A DNA stretch of 6,871 nucleotides from Rhizobium sp. Q54 (GTDB lineage Bacteria > Pseudomonadota > Alphaproteobacteria > Rhizobiales > Beijerinckiaceae), in contig CAMDKB010000249.1 in assembly GCA_945901195.1 (NCBI GenBank), forward strand, positions 1 to 6,871, read 5' to 3'. Under the pieces are notes generated by a model, which worked only from the letters and a program-made list of their open reading frames with translations, was not told where the DNA came from and did no database searches. The translations under genes were made by a program, and so were the position numbers. This document shows positions 1 to 6,029 of the stretch, in pieces (the stretch's first letter is position 1; each line of letters opens with the position of its first letter).

Positions 1-1
1 G

Positions 2-241
2 GCGGCAGAAGAAAACCCGTCCCGCGATCAATCGTGCGAAAATTGCTCATCAAAGGGCCGCTCGTCAGAGGGAAAGAATCAACAGTATGATTCTACGCTT
101 GCCCTTGCCCCGCCGCCAGGACAAGTTAAGTCCGACAGGCTGCTAGGCGGCATAATTCTCGCCGACTTTCTCACATCTGAAGATCATAGCTTTACATGGA
201 GAAATGCAGAAAGTCCCTTGGGCTGTGATGTTGCCGCCTGA
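2..241 (+). other. Unidentified open frame, open at left edge
   Basis: A frame with no stop runs from the window edge to TGA at 239-241, giving 79 residues. It could be the C-terminal end of a gene that begins outside the window. The first half is polar and rich in Ser, Glu and Asn. The second half contains a hydrophobic run (LLGGIILADFL) followed by HSFTWRN. I do not recognise a family. A second frame (3-150) is also open and strongly basic, so the coding frame is not certain. An open run of this length can arise by chance at this base composition. There is no start codon or ribosome binding site to judge. Confidence 0.2.
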
Positions 242-270
242 AAATTAGTCCAAAATGAACCGGAATTTTC
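240..270. repeat. Short inverted repeat GAAAATT/AATTTTC
   Basis: GAAAATT at 240-246 is mirrored by AATTTTC at 264-270, a perfect 7-bp inverted repeat with a 17-base loop. The AT-rich arms stand out from the surroundings and begin at the stop codon of the open frame to the left. No T-run follows directly, so a classical terminator is not supported. The inner sequence also holds AAAATGAACC, loosely like the multiple terminal repeats of some IS21-family elements. No istA or istB coding sequence is visible next to it, so that reading is weak. Confidence 0.3.
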
Positions 271-430
271 CACTTGTGGCCTTTTGCCTTCAACGAAGCT
301 ATTTGACGTAATTTTGCCTCGCCAATTGATCCTATACCCCAAGCACCGGACTCCGATTCAATAGTTTTCTTCCAAGCCCGTGGGCTGACGGGAGGACTAG
401 TTTTCAGACTTCCTCTCGAAGGCGGCCCCC
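271..430. other. Intergenic stretch, nothing recognised
   Basis: Between the inverted repeat and the IS3 remnant I see no credible gene, RNA or further repeat. Frames on both strands are short and do not resemble known families. It may be degraded mobile-element DNA like its right-hand neighbour, but the sequence does not show this directly. Confidence 0.3.
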
Positions 431-586
431 AACGGTCCCTGCAAAGCCGAGATCATACATCGGCCCGGCCCTTGCAAGAGCTTTGAATCTGTTGAATTCG
501 CGACCCTGGAATGGGATGGTTTGTCCAACAAACGCCGGGTGCTGGAGACAATTGGCAACATTCTGTCGCTCGAATCGATCGGTTGA
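401..586 (+). pseudogene. Remnant of IS3-family transposase (OrfB C-terminus)
   Basis: The frame 401-586 has no start codon. From about 431 it reads like the last 50 residues of an IS3-family OrfB integrase-type transposase. NGPCKAEIIHRPGPCKSFES is followed by VEFATLEW and then by NKRRVLETIGNI. Intact relatives have, as I remember them, NGLYKAEVIHRRGPW, VEFATLEWVDWFN and NRRLLEPIGNIPPAEAE. The usual WVDWFN is changed to WDGLSN, the terminal PPAEAE part is altered, and a TGA ends the frame early at 584-586. The segment before NG, where the catalytic Glu of the DDE triad sits in intact relatives (AETING), reads SKAAPNG, so that Glu is missing. This is a dead fragment of roughly 50 of about 280 residues. 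The left boundary of homology is approximate. Confidence 0.75.
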
Positions 587-759
587 TACGGCAACGCAAA
601 GGCAATTTTGACGCGGAAGAAACAACCGCCATGGCGGCATTGTCCGGTTCAAAATTATTCTTGTTTCGTTTGCTGTCCCGGGCGAGCGCCAACGAGAGCT
701 GGAGATGCCGAGAGTGCTCCTGCTGTTGAAGCCACTTAGCCAAGGATTCCACATCGTAG
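587..759. other. Intergenic stretch, nothing recognised
   Basis: This lies between the transposase remnant and the promoter region of the topoisomerase gene. Overlapping frames exist on both strands (for example + 511-729 and - 453-752), but they partly cover the IS3 remnant in the wrong frame, lack good ribosome binding sites and show no family resemblance. I treat the stretch as non-coding or as unrecognisable element debris. Confidence 0.35.
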
Positions 760-788
760 TTGCCGATAAATAACGTTCATGTTATGTT
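760..788 (+). promoter_or_regulatory. Candidate sigma70-type promoter of the topoisomerase gene
   Basis: TTGCCG at 760-765 (consensus TTGACA) and TATGTT at 783-788 (consensus TATAAT) are separated by exactly 17 bases. The surrounding sequence becomes AT-rich only here. Transcription would begin near 795, giving a leader of just under 40 bases to the ATG at 833. This fits the choice of 833 rather than 806 as the start. It is a prediction from consensus only. Confidence 0.4.
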
Positions 789-807
789 CTTTATTCTATC
801 GATAAAT
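764..807. repeat. Direct repeat CGATAAAT flanking the -10 region
   Basis: CGATAAAT occurs at 764-771 and again at 800-807, 36 bp apart start to start. The first copy sits just after the -35 box and the second just after the likely transcription start. The second copy is part of the palindrome TATCGATA (797-804). A spacing of 36 bp is between three and four helical turns. The position fits a repressor or autoregulator binding pair, but no regulator gene is visible in the window and chance is possible for 8-bp copies. Confidence 0.35.
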
Positions 808-822
808 GCGCAGCTTCAAACC

Positions 823-826
823 AGGG
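823..826 (+). promoter_or_regulatory. Ribosome binding site deciding the topoisomerase start
   Basis: AGGG at 823-826 lies six bases before the ATG at 833. The alternative in-frame ATG at 806 has only AT-rich sequence before it, with no purine-rich site. The protein start MADQFVITEKTSQ also places the conserved first beta strand of the Toprim fold at the usual distance from the N-terminus. Confidence 0.5.
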
Positions 827-832
827 CCTTTC

Positions 833-3187
833 ATGGCTGATCAGTTCGTCATCACCGAGAAAACCAGTCAGGCGAAGGACGTCCGCTTCGCCGTGGGATC
901 TCGCTACGGCGACATTCTTCCAGCCGAAGGCCACTTGTTGGATCTGGAAGAACCAGAGGACGCGGTTCCCGAATGGAAGCGTTGGTCGCCGATTCTTCTC
1001 CGCCCCGAGGGGCTCTATGCAACCTGCCCTGCTGACGGCGGCAACAAGGCTGCCAAACTCAAGGCAATCCGGGAGGCCTTGCGCTCGGCGAAGAAAGTTT
1101 GGCTTGCCACCGACTGCGACCGTGAAGGGCAGCTGATCGGTCAGGAAATCCTCGAGCATTACAAATACCGGGGCGAAGTCATGCGGGTGCTGTTCACTGC
1201 GCAGGATTCGCAAACCATCCGGGACGCTTTTAGTCGCGCAAAACCTAATTCGGAATATTTAAGCCTTTACGCTGCTGCTGTGGCGCGCCGGCAAGCTGAC
1301 CAAATTTACAATCTCTCCCTCACCCGCACCGCAACGGTCATCCTTGGGCAGGGTGCGCGCGGTGTCATCGGGGTTGGCCGTGTGAAGACGCCGACGCTGG
1401 CAATTGTCTGCAAGCGCGAGCTGGAAATCCGTGACTTTGTGCCGGTCACGTATTTTGAAATTGTCGCCACCGCGAAAGTTGCTGCAGGCGAATTCCAGAT
1501 GCGGCACGCACCGCAGGATAGAATCCTCAAGCGCGAAAACGCTGATATCGTCGTCAAGGCGGCTGAAGGTTTTAAGGGGGCGCTGGGCGTCCGCGTCGAG
1601 GACAAGAAGCAAGGTCCGCCAAAGCTTCATGATCTCCCCTCACTGCAGAAACTCTGCTCATCCAGGTTCGGTTGGTCGGCAGCCAAGACGCTCGAGGTTG
1701 CGCAGGAGCTCTATGACGGCCAGGGCAAGAAGATCATCACTTATCCCCGCGCCGAGGTGCGCTATCTGCCTGAAAGCCTTATTCCGGATGTGCAGAAGAT
1801 CGTGACCGGCCTTCAGGTGGGACAATCGTTCAAAGGCATTCCTGTGCCAACGCCGGCCGTTATCCGCAAAGGCGCGCACGGGTCATTTCATGACAAGGGG
1901 CTCGAGGGCGCCAGCCATCACGCCGTCATTCCGAACGTCAACACCGTCGATAACCTGCGAGAGGTTTGGCCGCGGCTTTCGATTGACGAGAAGAAGCTGT
2001 TTGACGTGATCGCACGCGCCTATCTCGCTTCCGTCATGCCGGATTTCGGCTATCGGCAAACGACAGCAACTCTCGATGTCCGGGGCTTTCCGTTCAAGGC
2101 CTCCGGCCGTCAGCCGATTGATCTTGGCTGGCGTGCGGCATTCCCGGAATGGACGCCGGCTGATGAAAAAGGTGATGACGCGCAAATGCTTCCGGCGATG
2201 AAGCATGGTGAAACCGCTCGGCTACAAAATCACAAGGTTGAAGACAAGGAAACCCGTCCGCCACCGCGTTACAATGAGGGCACGCTGATTGAGGCGATGC
2301 AGAATGCCTGGCGCTTTGTTGAGGATGAAACACTTCGCGACCGCCTGAAAGAGGCTAAGGGGATCGGCACACCTGCGACGCGGGCAGAAATTATCGGTGG
2401 TCTCAAGCGCCAGGATTTCCTGGTCACGCAGGGCAAGAACATCGTCCCAACCGACACCGGACTGAAGCTGTTTGCTGTGCTCAAGCAGGCTGATCCTGCA
2501 CTGGTCGATCCCGGTCTCACTGCGCAACTCGAATGCCTGCTCGACGACGTCGTGATTGGCAAGCAAGAGATGGTCGGCGCCATTGATGCCGTGTGCGACG
2601 TTGCCCAGCGCATCATTGGCAAGCTTAAGAACGGCGCACCGGGTGGCGGAGGAGCACCATTGCTTGGTTCGGGCTTTGGAGGTGCGGGTGTCAACCGTCC
2701 CCCCACAACTGCGATGAAGCGTTTTGCGGTCACCATCTCACGCCAAAAGCGCGTCAGCCTGCCAGCAGGCTACGCAACATCCGGTTCGATATGCCGGGCG
2801 TTTCTGCAGCAACACGCGCCCAAGAAATCTGGCGAGGCTGCCATTGGGGAGTCGTCGTCATCAGGCATGTCCGCGGGGTTGGAGCCGAATGGGAGTGCGG
2901 TACCGGTCAAGTCACGCGCCAAGCGCGGTAGCAAGCCCGTGAAATTGACGGTGGAAGGATCTGCCCCCCCTGCCAAGCGCCCGCTAAAACCGAAAGCCGC
3001 AACGGTTCTGGCCGCTGGTGTTCAATCAGCTCCACCGCAGAAAACCGCGGGGGCAAACACCCCACTGCGGATTCCCTATGGCAACAAGGAGGCCGCGCAA
3101 AAGCTCGGTGCTCGCTATGCCGCAGGTGGCTGGTACGCGCCGCCGGGTGTTGATCTTGGAGCTTTCAGCGCGCAGGGGTGGCTGTAG
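833..3187 (+). CDS. Type IA DNA topoisomerase (TopB/topoisomerase III-like) with C-terminal DUF5710-like module
   Basis: This 784-residue enzyme relaxes or decatenates DNA by cutting one strand and holding its 5' end on a tyrosine. The Toprim domain (about 5-135) shows Glu9 in FVITEK and the metal-binding TDCDREG motif with Asp94, Asp96 and Glu98. The catalytic Tyr304 lies in ITYPRAEVRYLPE, close to TopB, except that Ala-Glu replaces the usual Ser/Thr-Asp after YPR. HHAVIPN (362-368) and GIGTPATRAEIIGGLKRQDF (510-529) are further type IA landmarks. After about residue 600 comes a Gly-rich linker, then a segment with AMKRFAVTISRQ and SGSICRAFLQQHAPKK like those ending other plasmid topoisomerases. 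A low-complexity Lys/Pro/Ala linker follows. Residues about 745-784 (RIPYGNKEAAQKLGARY, then GGWYAPPGVDL) resemble DUF5710, a small module on plasmid-borne primases and topoisomerases. No C4 zinc fingers are seen. ATG 806 would add nine residues but lacks a ribosome binding site. The enzyme probably serves a mobile element rather than being the housekeeping TopA. Confidence 0.93.
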   Translation: MADQFVITEKTSQAKDVRFAVGSRYGDILPAEGHLLDLEEPEDAVPEWKRWSPILLRPEGLYATCPADGGNKAAKLKAIREALRSAKKVWLATDCDREGQLIGQEILEHYKYRGEVMRVLFTAQDSQTIRDAFSRAKPNSEYLSLYAAAVARRQADQIYNLSLTRTATVILGQGARGVIGVGRVKTPTLAIVCKRELEIRDFVPVTYFEIVATAKVAAGEFQMRHAPQDRILKRENADIVVKAAEGFKGALGVRVEDKKQGPPKLHDLPSLQKLCSSRFGWSAAKTLEVAQELYDGQGKKIITYPRAEVRYLPESLIPDVQKIVTGLQVGQSFKGIPVPTPAVIRKGAHGSFHDKGLEGASHHAVIPNVNTVDNLREVWPRLSIDEKKLFDVIARAYLASVMPDFGYRQTTATLDVRGFPFKASGRQPIDLGWRAAFPEWTPADEKGDDAQMLPAMKHGETARLQNHKVEDKETRPPPRYNEGTLIEAMQNAWRFVEDETLRDRLKEAKGIGTPATRAEIIGGLKRQDFLVTQGKNIVPTDTGLKLFAVLKQADPALVDPGLTAQLECLLDDVVIGKQEMVGAIDAVCDVAQRIIGKLKNGAPGGGGAPLLGSGFGGAGVNRPPTTAMKRFAVTISRQKRVSLPAGYATSGSICRAFLQQHAPKKSGEAAIGESSSSGMSAGLEPNGSAVPVKSRAKRGSKPVKLTVEGSAPPAKRPLKPKAATVLAAGVQSAPPQKTAGANTPLRIPYGNKEAAQKLGARYAAGGWYAPPGVDLGAFSAQGWL

Positions 3188-3209
3188 CGTCTTCAACCTT
3201 TGTATCCAC

Positions 3210-3237
3210 GTGACGAATTCTCAAGATCGCTTATAGT
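3210..3237 (+). promoter_or_regulatory. Weak candidate promoter before the 125-residue gene
   Basis: GTGACG (3210-3215) and TATAGT (3232-3237) are 16 bases apart and resemble -35 and -10 boxes. This would start transcription near 3244 and give the small gene and the helicase their own transcript in addition to read-through from the topoisomerase gene. The match is modest and the gap is only 134 bp, so co-transcription with the upstream gene is equally possible. Confidence 0.25.
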
Positions 3238-3256
3238 GGCCTATGGAAGGGCTGGC

Positions 3257-3270
3257 ATCTCGTTCGAGAT
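3257..3270. repeat. Perfect 14-bp palindromic element ATCTCGTTCGAGAT
   Basis: ATCTCG at 3257-3262 is mirrored by CGAGAT at 3265-3270 around TT. As RNA it would form a five-pair stem with a GTTC loop. No T-run follows, so it is not a convincing terminator. Placed just downstream of the candidate promoter and about 50 bases before the ATG at 3322, it could be an operator for a dimeric regulator. That role is inferred from symmetry and place alone. Confidence 0.35.
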
Positions 3271-3321
3271 TGAATGAGGTTAGATGTTCTGCCCAGGTCC
3301 TGAATAACGATAGGCTCGTAT

Positions 3322-3699
3322 ATGACCGCGCGAAATCCGCACGAGATATGGGTTGAGCAGTATGAGGCTGCGCAAGGCATCAAGCTTCGTTACGGACTAA
3401 CGGCTGCTTTCGACTATCTCTTTGCAGAAAAGCTTCTGAACTTCACCGAAGCAGCTGCAGAACATCAGGAGTTTGCCCGAGAGTTACCGCGGTTTGTCTC
3501 ACAGGTGAGGTTGTTGTTTACGCCCCTTGAGATGAGCGACCACATTGCGCGCGTTGAACGGGAAATGCATGAGACAAGCCTCCCCATCGAGGATGACGAC
3601 TATCCTATTCAGGAAAGTCCAACGAAAATTGCCAAGCGGGCGGCGCAATTCTTCACCATAAAGGAATTGCTGACCACTACGGAGCTCGGTACTTCGTGA
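3322..3699 (+). CDS. Conserved-looking protein of unknown function between topoisomerase and helicase
   Basis: This 125-residue soluble protein has no signal peptide or membrane segment. It is predicted by eye to be mostly helical: an N-terminal part (about 5-65) with IWVEQYEAAQGIKLRYGLTA and AFDYLFAEKLLNF, then RELPRFVSQVRLLFTP and EMSDHIARVEREMHE. An acidic stretch (PIEDDDYPIQES, about 92-103) and a last helix ending in FFTIKELL complete it. I recognise no catalytic motif, cysteine cluster or DNA-binding helix-turn-helix. The start has only a weak AGG at 3312-3314. The stop TGA (3697-3699) overlaps the GTG of the helicase gene, so the two are probably translated together. The acidic, helical make-up and tight coupling suggest an accessory subunit or regulator of the helicase, but this is inference. 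I recall similar small proteins near such genes in Rhizobiales without an assigned role. Confidence 0.8.
   Translation: MTARNPHEIWVEQYEAAQGIKLRYGLTAAFDYLFAEKLLNFTEAAAEHQEFARELPRFVSQVRLLFTPLEMSDHIARVEREMHETSLPIEDDDYPIQESPTKIAKRAAQFFTIKELLTTTELGTS
3681..3684 (+). promoter_or_regulatory. Ribosome binding site for the GTG start of the helicase
   Basis: GGAG at 3681-3684 lies 11 bases before the GTG at 3696, inside the end of the upstream gene. Together with the GTGA stop-start overlap (3696-3699) it supports the unusual GTG start and translational coupling. Confidence 0.45.
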
Positions 3700-5906
3700 A
3701 CGCTCCTGCAAGGCGCCAACCGGAATCCACAACACAGGAAGTTCTGGCTGGCCTAGTTGAGCGCGTCACGTTCCATAACAGCGATAACGGGTTTTGCGTT
3801 CTGCGGGCCAAGGCGCGCGGACATCGCGAACTCGTCACCGTCATCGGCCATGCAGCCATGATTTCAGCTGGCGAGTGGATCACTGCCTCCGGGGAATGGA
3901 TTAACGACCACACCCACGGTCTGCAATTCAAGGCGCGCTTCATGCGCACGTCTGCCCCGACATCCATTGACGGTATCAAAAAGTACCTTGGCTCCGGGAT
4001 GATCCGCGGTATCGGTCCAGTCTATGCAAAGAAAATGGTTCAGGCTTTCGGCGATAAGGTCTTCGACATCATCGAAGTCAATCCAGAACGGCTAAGAGAA
4101 GTCACCGGCATAGGCACATTCCGCGCCAAACGCATTACGGATGCCTGGGCTGAACAGAAAATCATTCGAGAGATCATGGTCTTCCTGCATAGCAACGGGG
4201 TTGGCACGGCGCGCGCAGTGCGTATTTACAAGACCTACGGCTCGGACGCCGTTCAGGTGATGACCGAAAACCCCTACAGGCTGGCGCGGGACATTCGGGG
4301 CATCGGGTTCAAGACCGCCGACGCAATCGCCATGAAGCTCGGCATCGAGAAAACCGCGATGATCCGGGTTCGAGCCGGTATCTCCTTTGCTCTGACGGAA
4401 GCCATGGACGATGGCCATTGTGGCCTGCCAACCTTGGAACTTGTTCCGCTTGCCGTCGATTTGCTGGAGATATCGCAGGAGCTGGTTCAGACGGCACTGG
4501 ATTTCGAATTGTCCGAGGGCACGGTGATCGCGGCAAGCGTCGGCGCAACGCCATGCGTATTTCTGAGCGGTCTCTATAGAGCCGAACAGGTTATTGCCGA
4601 GCGACTGACAACCCTGGCTAGTGGCAAGCTGCCTTGGCAATTCATAGACGCGGAGAAGGCGCTGCCCTGGGTTGAACAAAAGACTGGCCTCTCTTTGGCG
4701 GAGAGCCAGGCTGCTGCCATTCGTTTGGCGTTAAAATCGAAAATTCTTGTCATTACCGGCGGCCCCGGCGTTGGAAAGACTACCATCGTGAATTCGATCC
4801 TGCGAATCCTAAGCGCCAAAGGTATCAACCTGCTTCTCTGCGCACCAACCGGGCGCGCCGCCAAGCGGATGACCGAGGCGACAGGCTTTGAGGCCAAGAC
4901 CATCCATCGGCTACTTGAGGTGGATCCGAAGGCAGGTGGGTTCAAGCGCAACACAGAGAACCCACTCGAATGTGATCTGCTGGTTGTCGACGAGACCTCA
5001 ATGGTAGATGTGATGCTCATGCAGGCATTGATGAAGGCGGCGCCCGACAACGCAGCGCTGCTGATTGTCGGTGACATCGATCAATTGCCCTCCGTTGGCC
5101 CCGGCCAGATATTGGCCGACATTATCTCGTCTGGCGCGGTCGCTGTCGTCCGTCTCACCGAGGTGTTCCGACAGGCAGCGCAAAGCCGGATCATCACCAG
5201 CGCGCACAAGATCAACCAGGGCTCGATCCCTGACCTCACAAAACCCGAAGGCGAGAGCGACTTTTATTTTGTGCAGGCCGACGATCCAGAAACTGCCGTG
5301 CAACGGATTATAGAGTTGGTGCGGACGCGAATCCCTCACCGTTTCAGTCTTGATCCAATCCGCGACATCCAGGTGCTGTGCCCAATGAACCGTGGCGGAG
5401 TCGGTGCCAGATCTCTCAATGTAGAATTACAAAAGGCGCTAAACCCGGCTGGCGAGCGAAAGGTCGAACGCTTTGGCTGGACCTTCGCGCCTGGCGACAA
5501 GGTGATGCAGATCGAGAACGACTACGACAAAGAAGTTTACAACGGCGACATCGGCTACGTCGATGACGTCGATCCCGACACCAGCGAGCTGACCGCGAGC
5601 TTTGACGGCCGCGCTGTCGTTTATGGCTTTGGCGAACTTGACACGCTCGTCCCAGCCTATGCCGCGACAATTCACAAAAGCCAGGGTTCAGAATATCCCG
5701 CCATCGTGATCCCGATAATGACCCAGCATTACACGATGTTGCAGCGGAACTTGCTCTACACGGGGGTCACCCGGGGAAAACGTCTGGTAGTTCTCGTGGG
5801 TCAGAAAAAGGCTGTCGCCATAGCTGTTCGCAATATTTCAGGGAGACGGCGATGGTCCAAACTCGACGAGTGGCTCAAGTCGGTAGCCTCAAAAATTCTT
5901 TGTTAA
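3696..5906 (+). CDS. ATP-dependent RecD2-like DNA helicase (superfamily 1)
   Basis: This 736-residue protein matches the architecture of RecD2 helicases, which unwind DNA 5'-to-3' without RecBC. The N-terminal part (about 14-90) resembles the small beta domain of that family. Helix-hairpin-helix elements follow: MIRGIGPVYAKKM (102-114), LREVTGIGTFRAKRI (133-147) and IRGIGFKTADAIAMKLG (200-216). The motor core begins with a Q-motif-like LAESQAAAI (334-342). Then come Walker A GGPGVGKTT (355-363), motif Ia CAPTGRAAK (382-390), Walker B VVDETSM (430-436), GDIDQLPSVGPG (459-470) and TEVFRQ (488-493). The C-terminal motor half has APGDKVMQIENDY (598-610), VYNGDIG (614-620), AATIHKSQGSEYP (656-668) and LLYTGVTRGKRLVVLVG (686-702). 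All key motor residues are present and the length suits the family, so the gene looks intact. A relaxase domain is absent, which separates it from TraA-type proteins. It starts at GTG overlapping the upstream stop and likely acts with the topoisomerase on element DNA, by inference from gene order. Confidence 0.93.
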   Translation: MNAPARRQPESTTQEVLAGLVERVTFHNSDNGFCVLRAKARGHRELVTVIGHAAMISAGEWITASGEWINDHTHGLQFKARFMRTSAPTSIDGIKKYLGSGMIRGIGPVYAKKMVQAFGDKVFDIIEVNPERLREVTGIGTFRAKRITDAWAEQKIIREIMVFLHSNGVGTARAVRIYKTYGSDAVQVMTENPYRLARDIRGIGFKTADAIAMKLGIEKTAMIRVRAGISFALTEAMDDGHCGLPTLELVPLAVDLLEISQELVQTALDFELSEGTVIAASVGATPCVFLSGLYRAEQVIAERLTTLASGKLPWQFIDAEKALPWVEQKTGLSLAESQAAAIRLALKSKILVITGGPGVGKTTIVNSILRILSAKGINLLLCAPTGRAAKRMTEATGFEAKTIHRLLEVDPKAGGFKRNTENPLECDLLVVDETSMVDVMLMQALMKAAPDNAALLIVGDIDQLPSVGPGQILADIISSGAVAVVRLTEVFRQAAQSRIITSAHKINQGSIPDLTKPEGESDFYFVQADDPETAVQRIIELVRTRIPHRFSLDPIRDIQVLCPMNRGGVGARSLNVELQKALNPAGERKVERFGWTFAPGDKVMQIENDYDKEVYNGDIGYVDDVDPDTSELTASFDGRAVVYGFGELDTLVPAYAATIHKSQGSEYPAIVIPIMTQHYTMLQRNLLYTGVTRGKRLVVLVGQKKAVAIAVRNISGRRRWSKLDEWLKSVASKILC

Positions 5907-5927
5907 ATCATGGAAATGTTCAAAGAA
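5896..5927. repeat. AT-rich inverted repeat across the helicase stop codon
   Basis: TTCTTTG (5896-5902) pairs with CAAAGAA (5921-5927), a perfect 7-bp repeat with an 18-base loop that contains the TAA stop. It is AT-rich and has no T-run after it. It may weakly protect or end the transcript, but it is not a convincing intrinsic terminator. The rest of the gap to 6030 holds only a 22-codon open frame (5910-5978) without support. Confidence 0.2.
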
Positions 5928-6029
5928 ATCGCTTTCGGGCAGACATTCAACGTCAAAAATCTGGAAGCGTTAGGATAGGTTGCAAAGAGAGATGACTAAC
6001 AATGCCACTGTCAGAAAGCAGACCCTGTC

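Noticed and set aside
511..729. Plus-strand 72-codon frame starting at ATG 511
   Set aside because: Its first third lies in the wrong frame over the IS3 transposase remnant and the rest resembles nothing known.
404..754. Overlapping minus-strand frames (404-754, 453-752) upstream of the topoisomerase gene
   Set aside because: They run antisense to the recognisable IS3 remnant, have no good ribosome binding site and match no family that I know.
806..832. ATG at 806 as the topoisomerase start
   Set aside because: No ribosome binding site precedes it and it would sit only about ten bases after the likely transcription start. ATG 833 has AGGG at the right spacing.
3257..3289. Two GTTC motifs read as an alphaproteobacterial SOS (LexA) box
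   Set aside because: The copies at 3262-3265 and 3286-3289 are 20 bases apart, whereas the alphaproteobacterial box is GTTC-N7-GTTC.
4092..4679. Long antisense frame (195 codons) within the helicase gene
   Set aside because: It is a mirror frame of a clearly conserved coding region and encodes nothing recognisable.
3696..5906. The helicase as a TraA-type conjugative relaxase-helicase
   Set aside because: The N-terminus has helix-hairpin-helix elements and no relaxase histidine triad or nicking tyrosine motif. The layout is that of RecD2.
5896..5927. Inverted repeat at the helicase stop read as an intrinsic terminator
   Set aside because: The stem is AT-rich, the loop is 18 bases and no T-run follows.
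5910..5978. 22-codon frame just after the helicase gene
   Set aside because: It is too short, lies four bases after the helicase stop without a ribosome binding site, and has no recognisable family.
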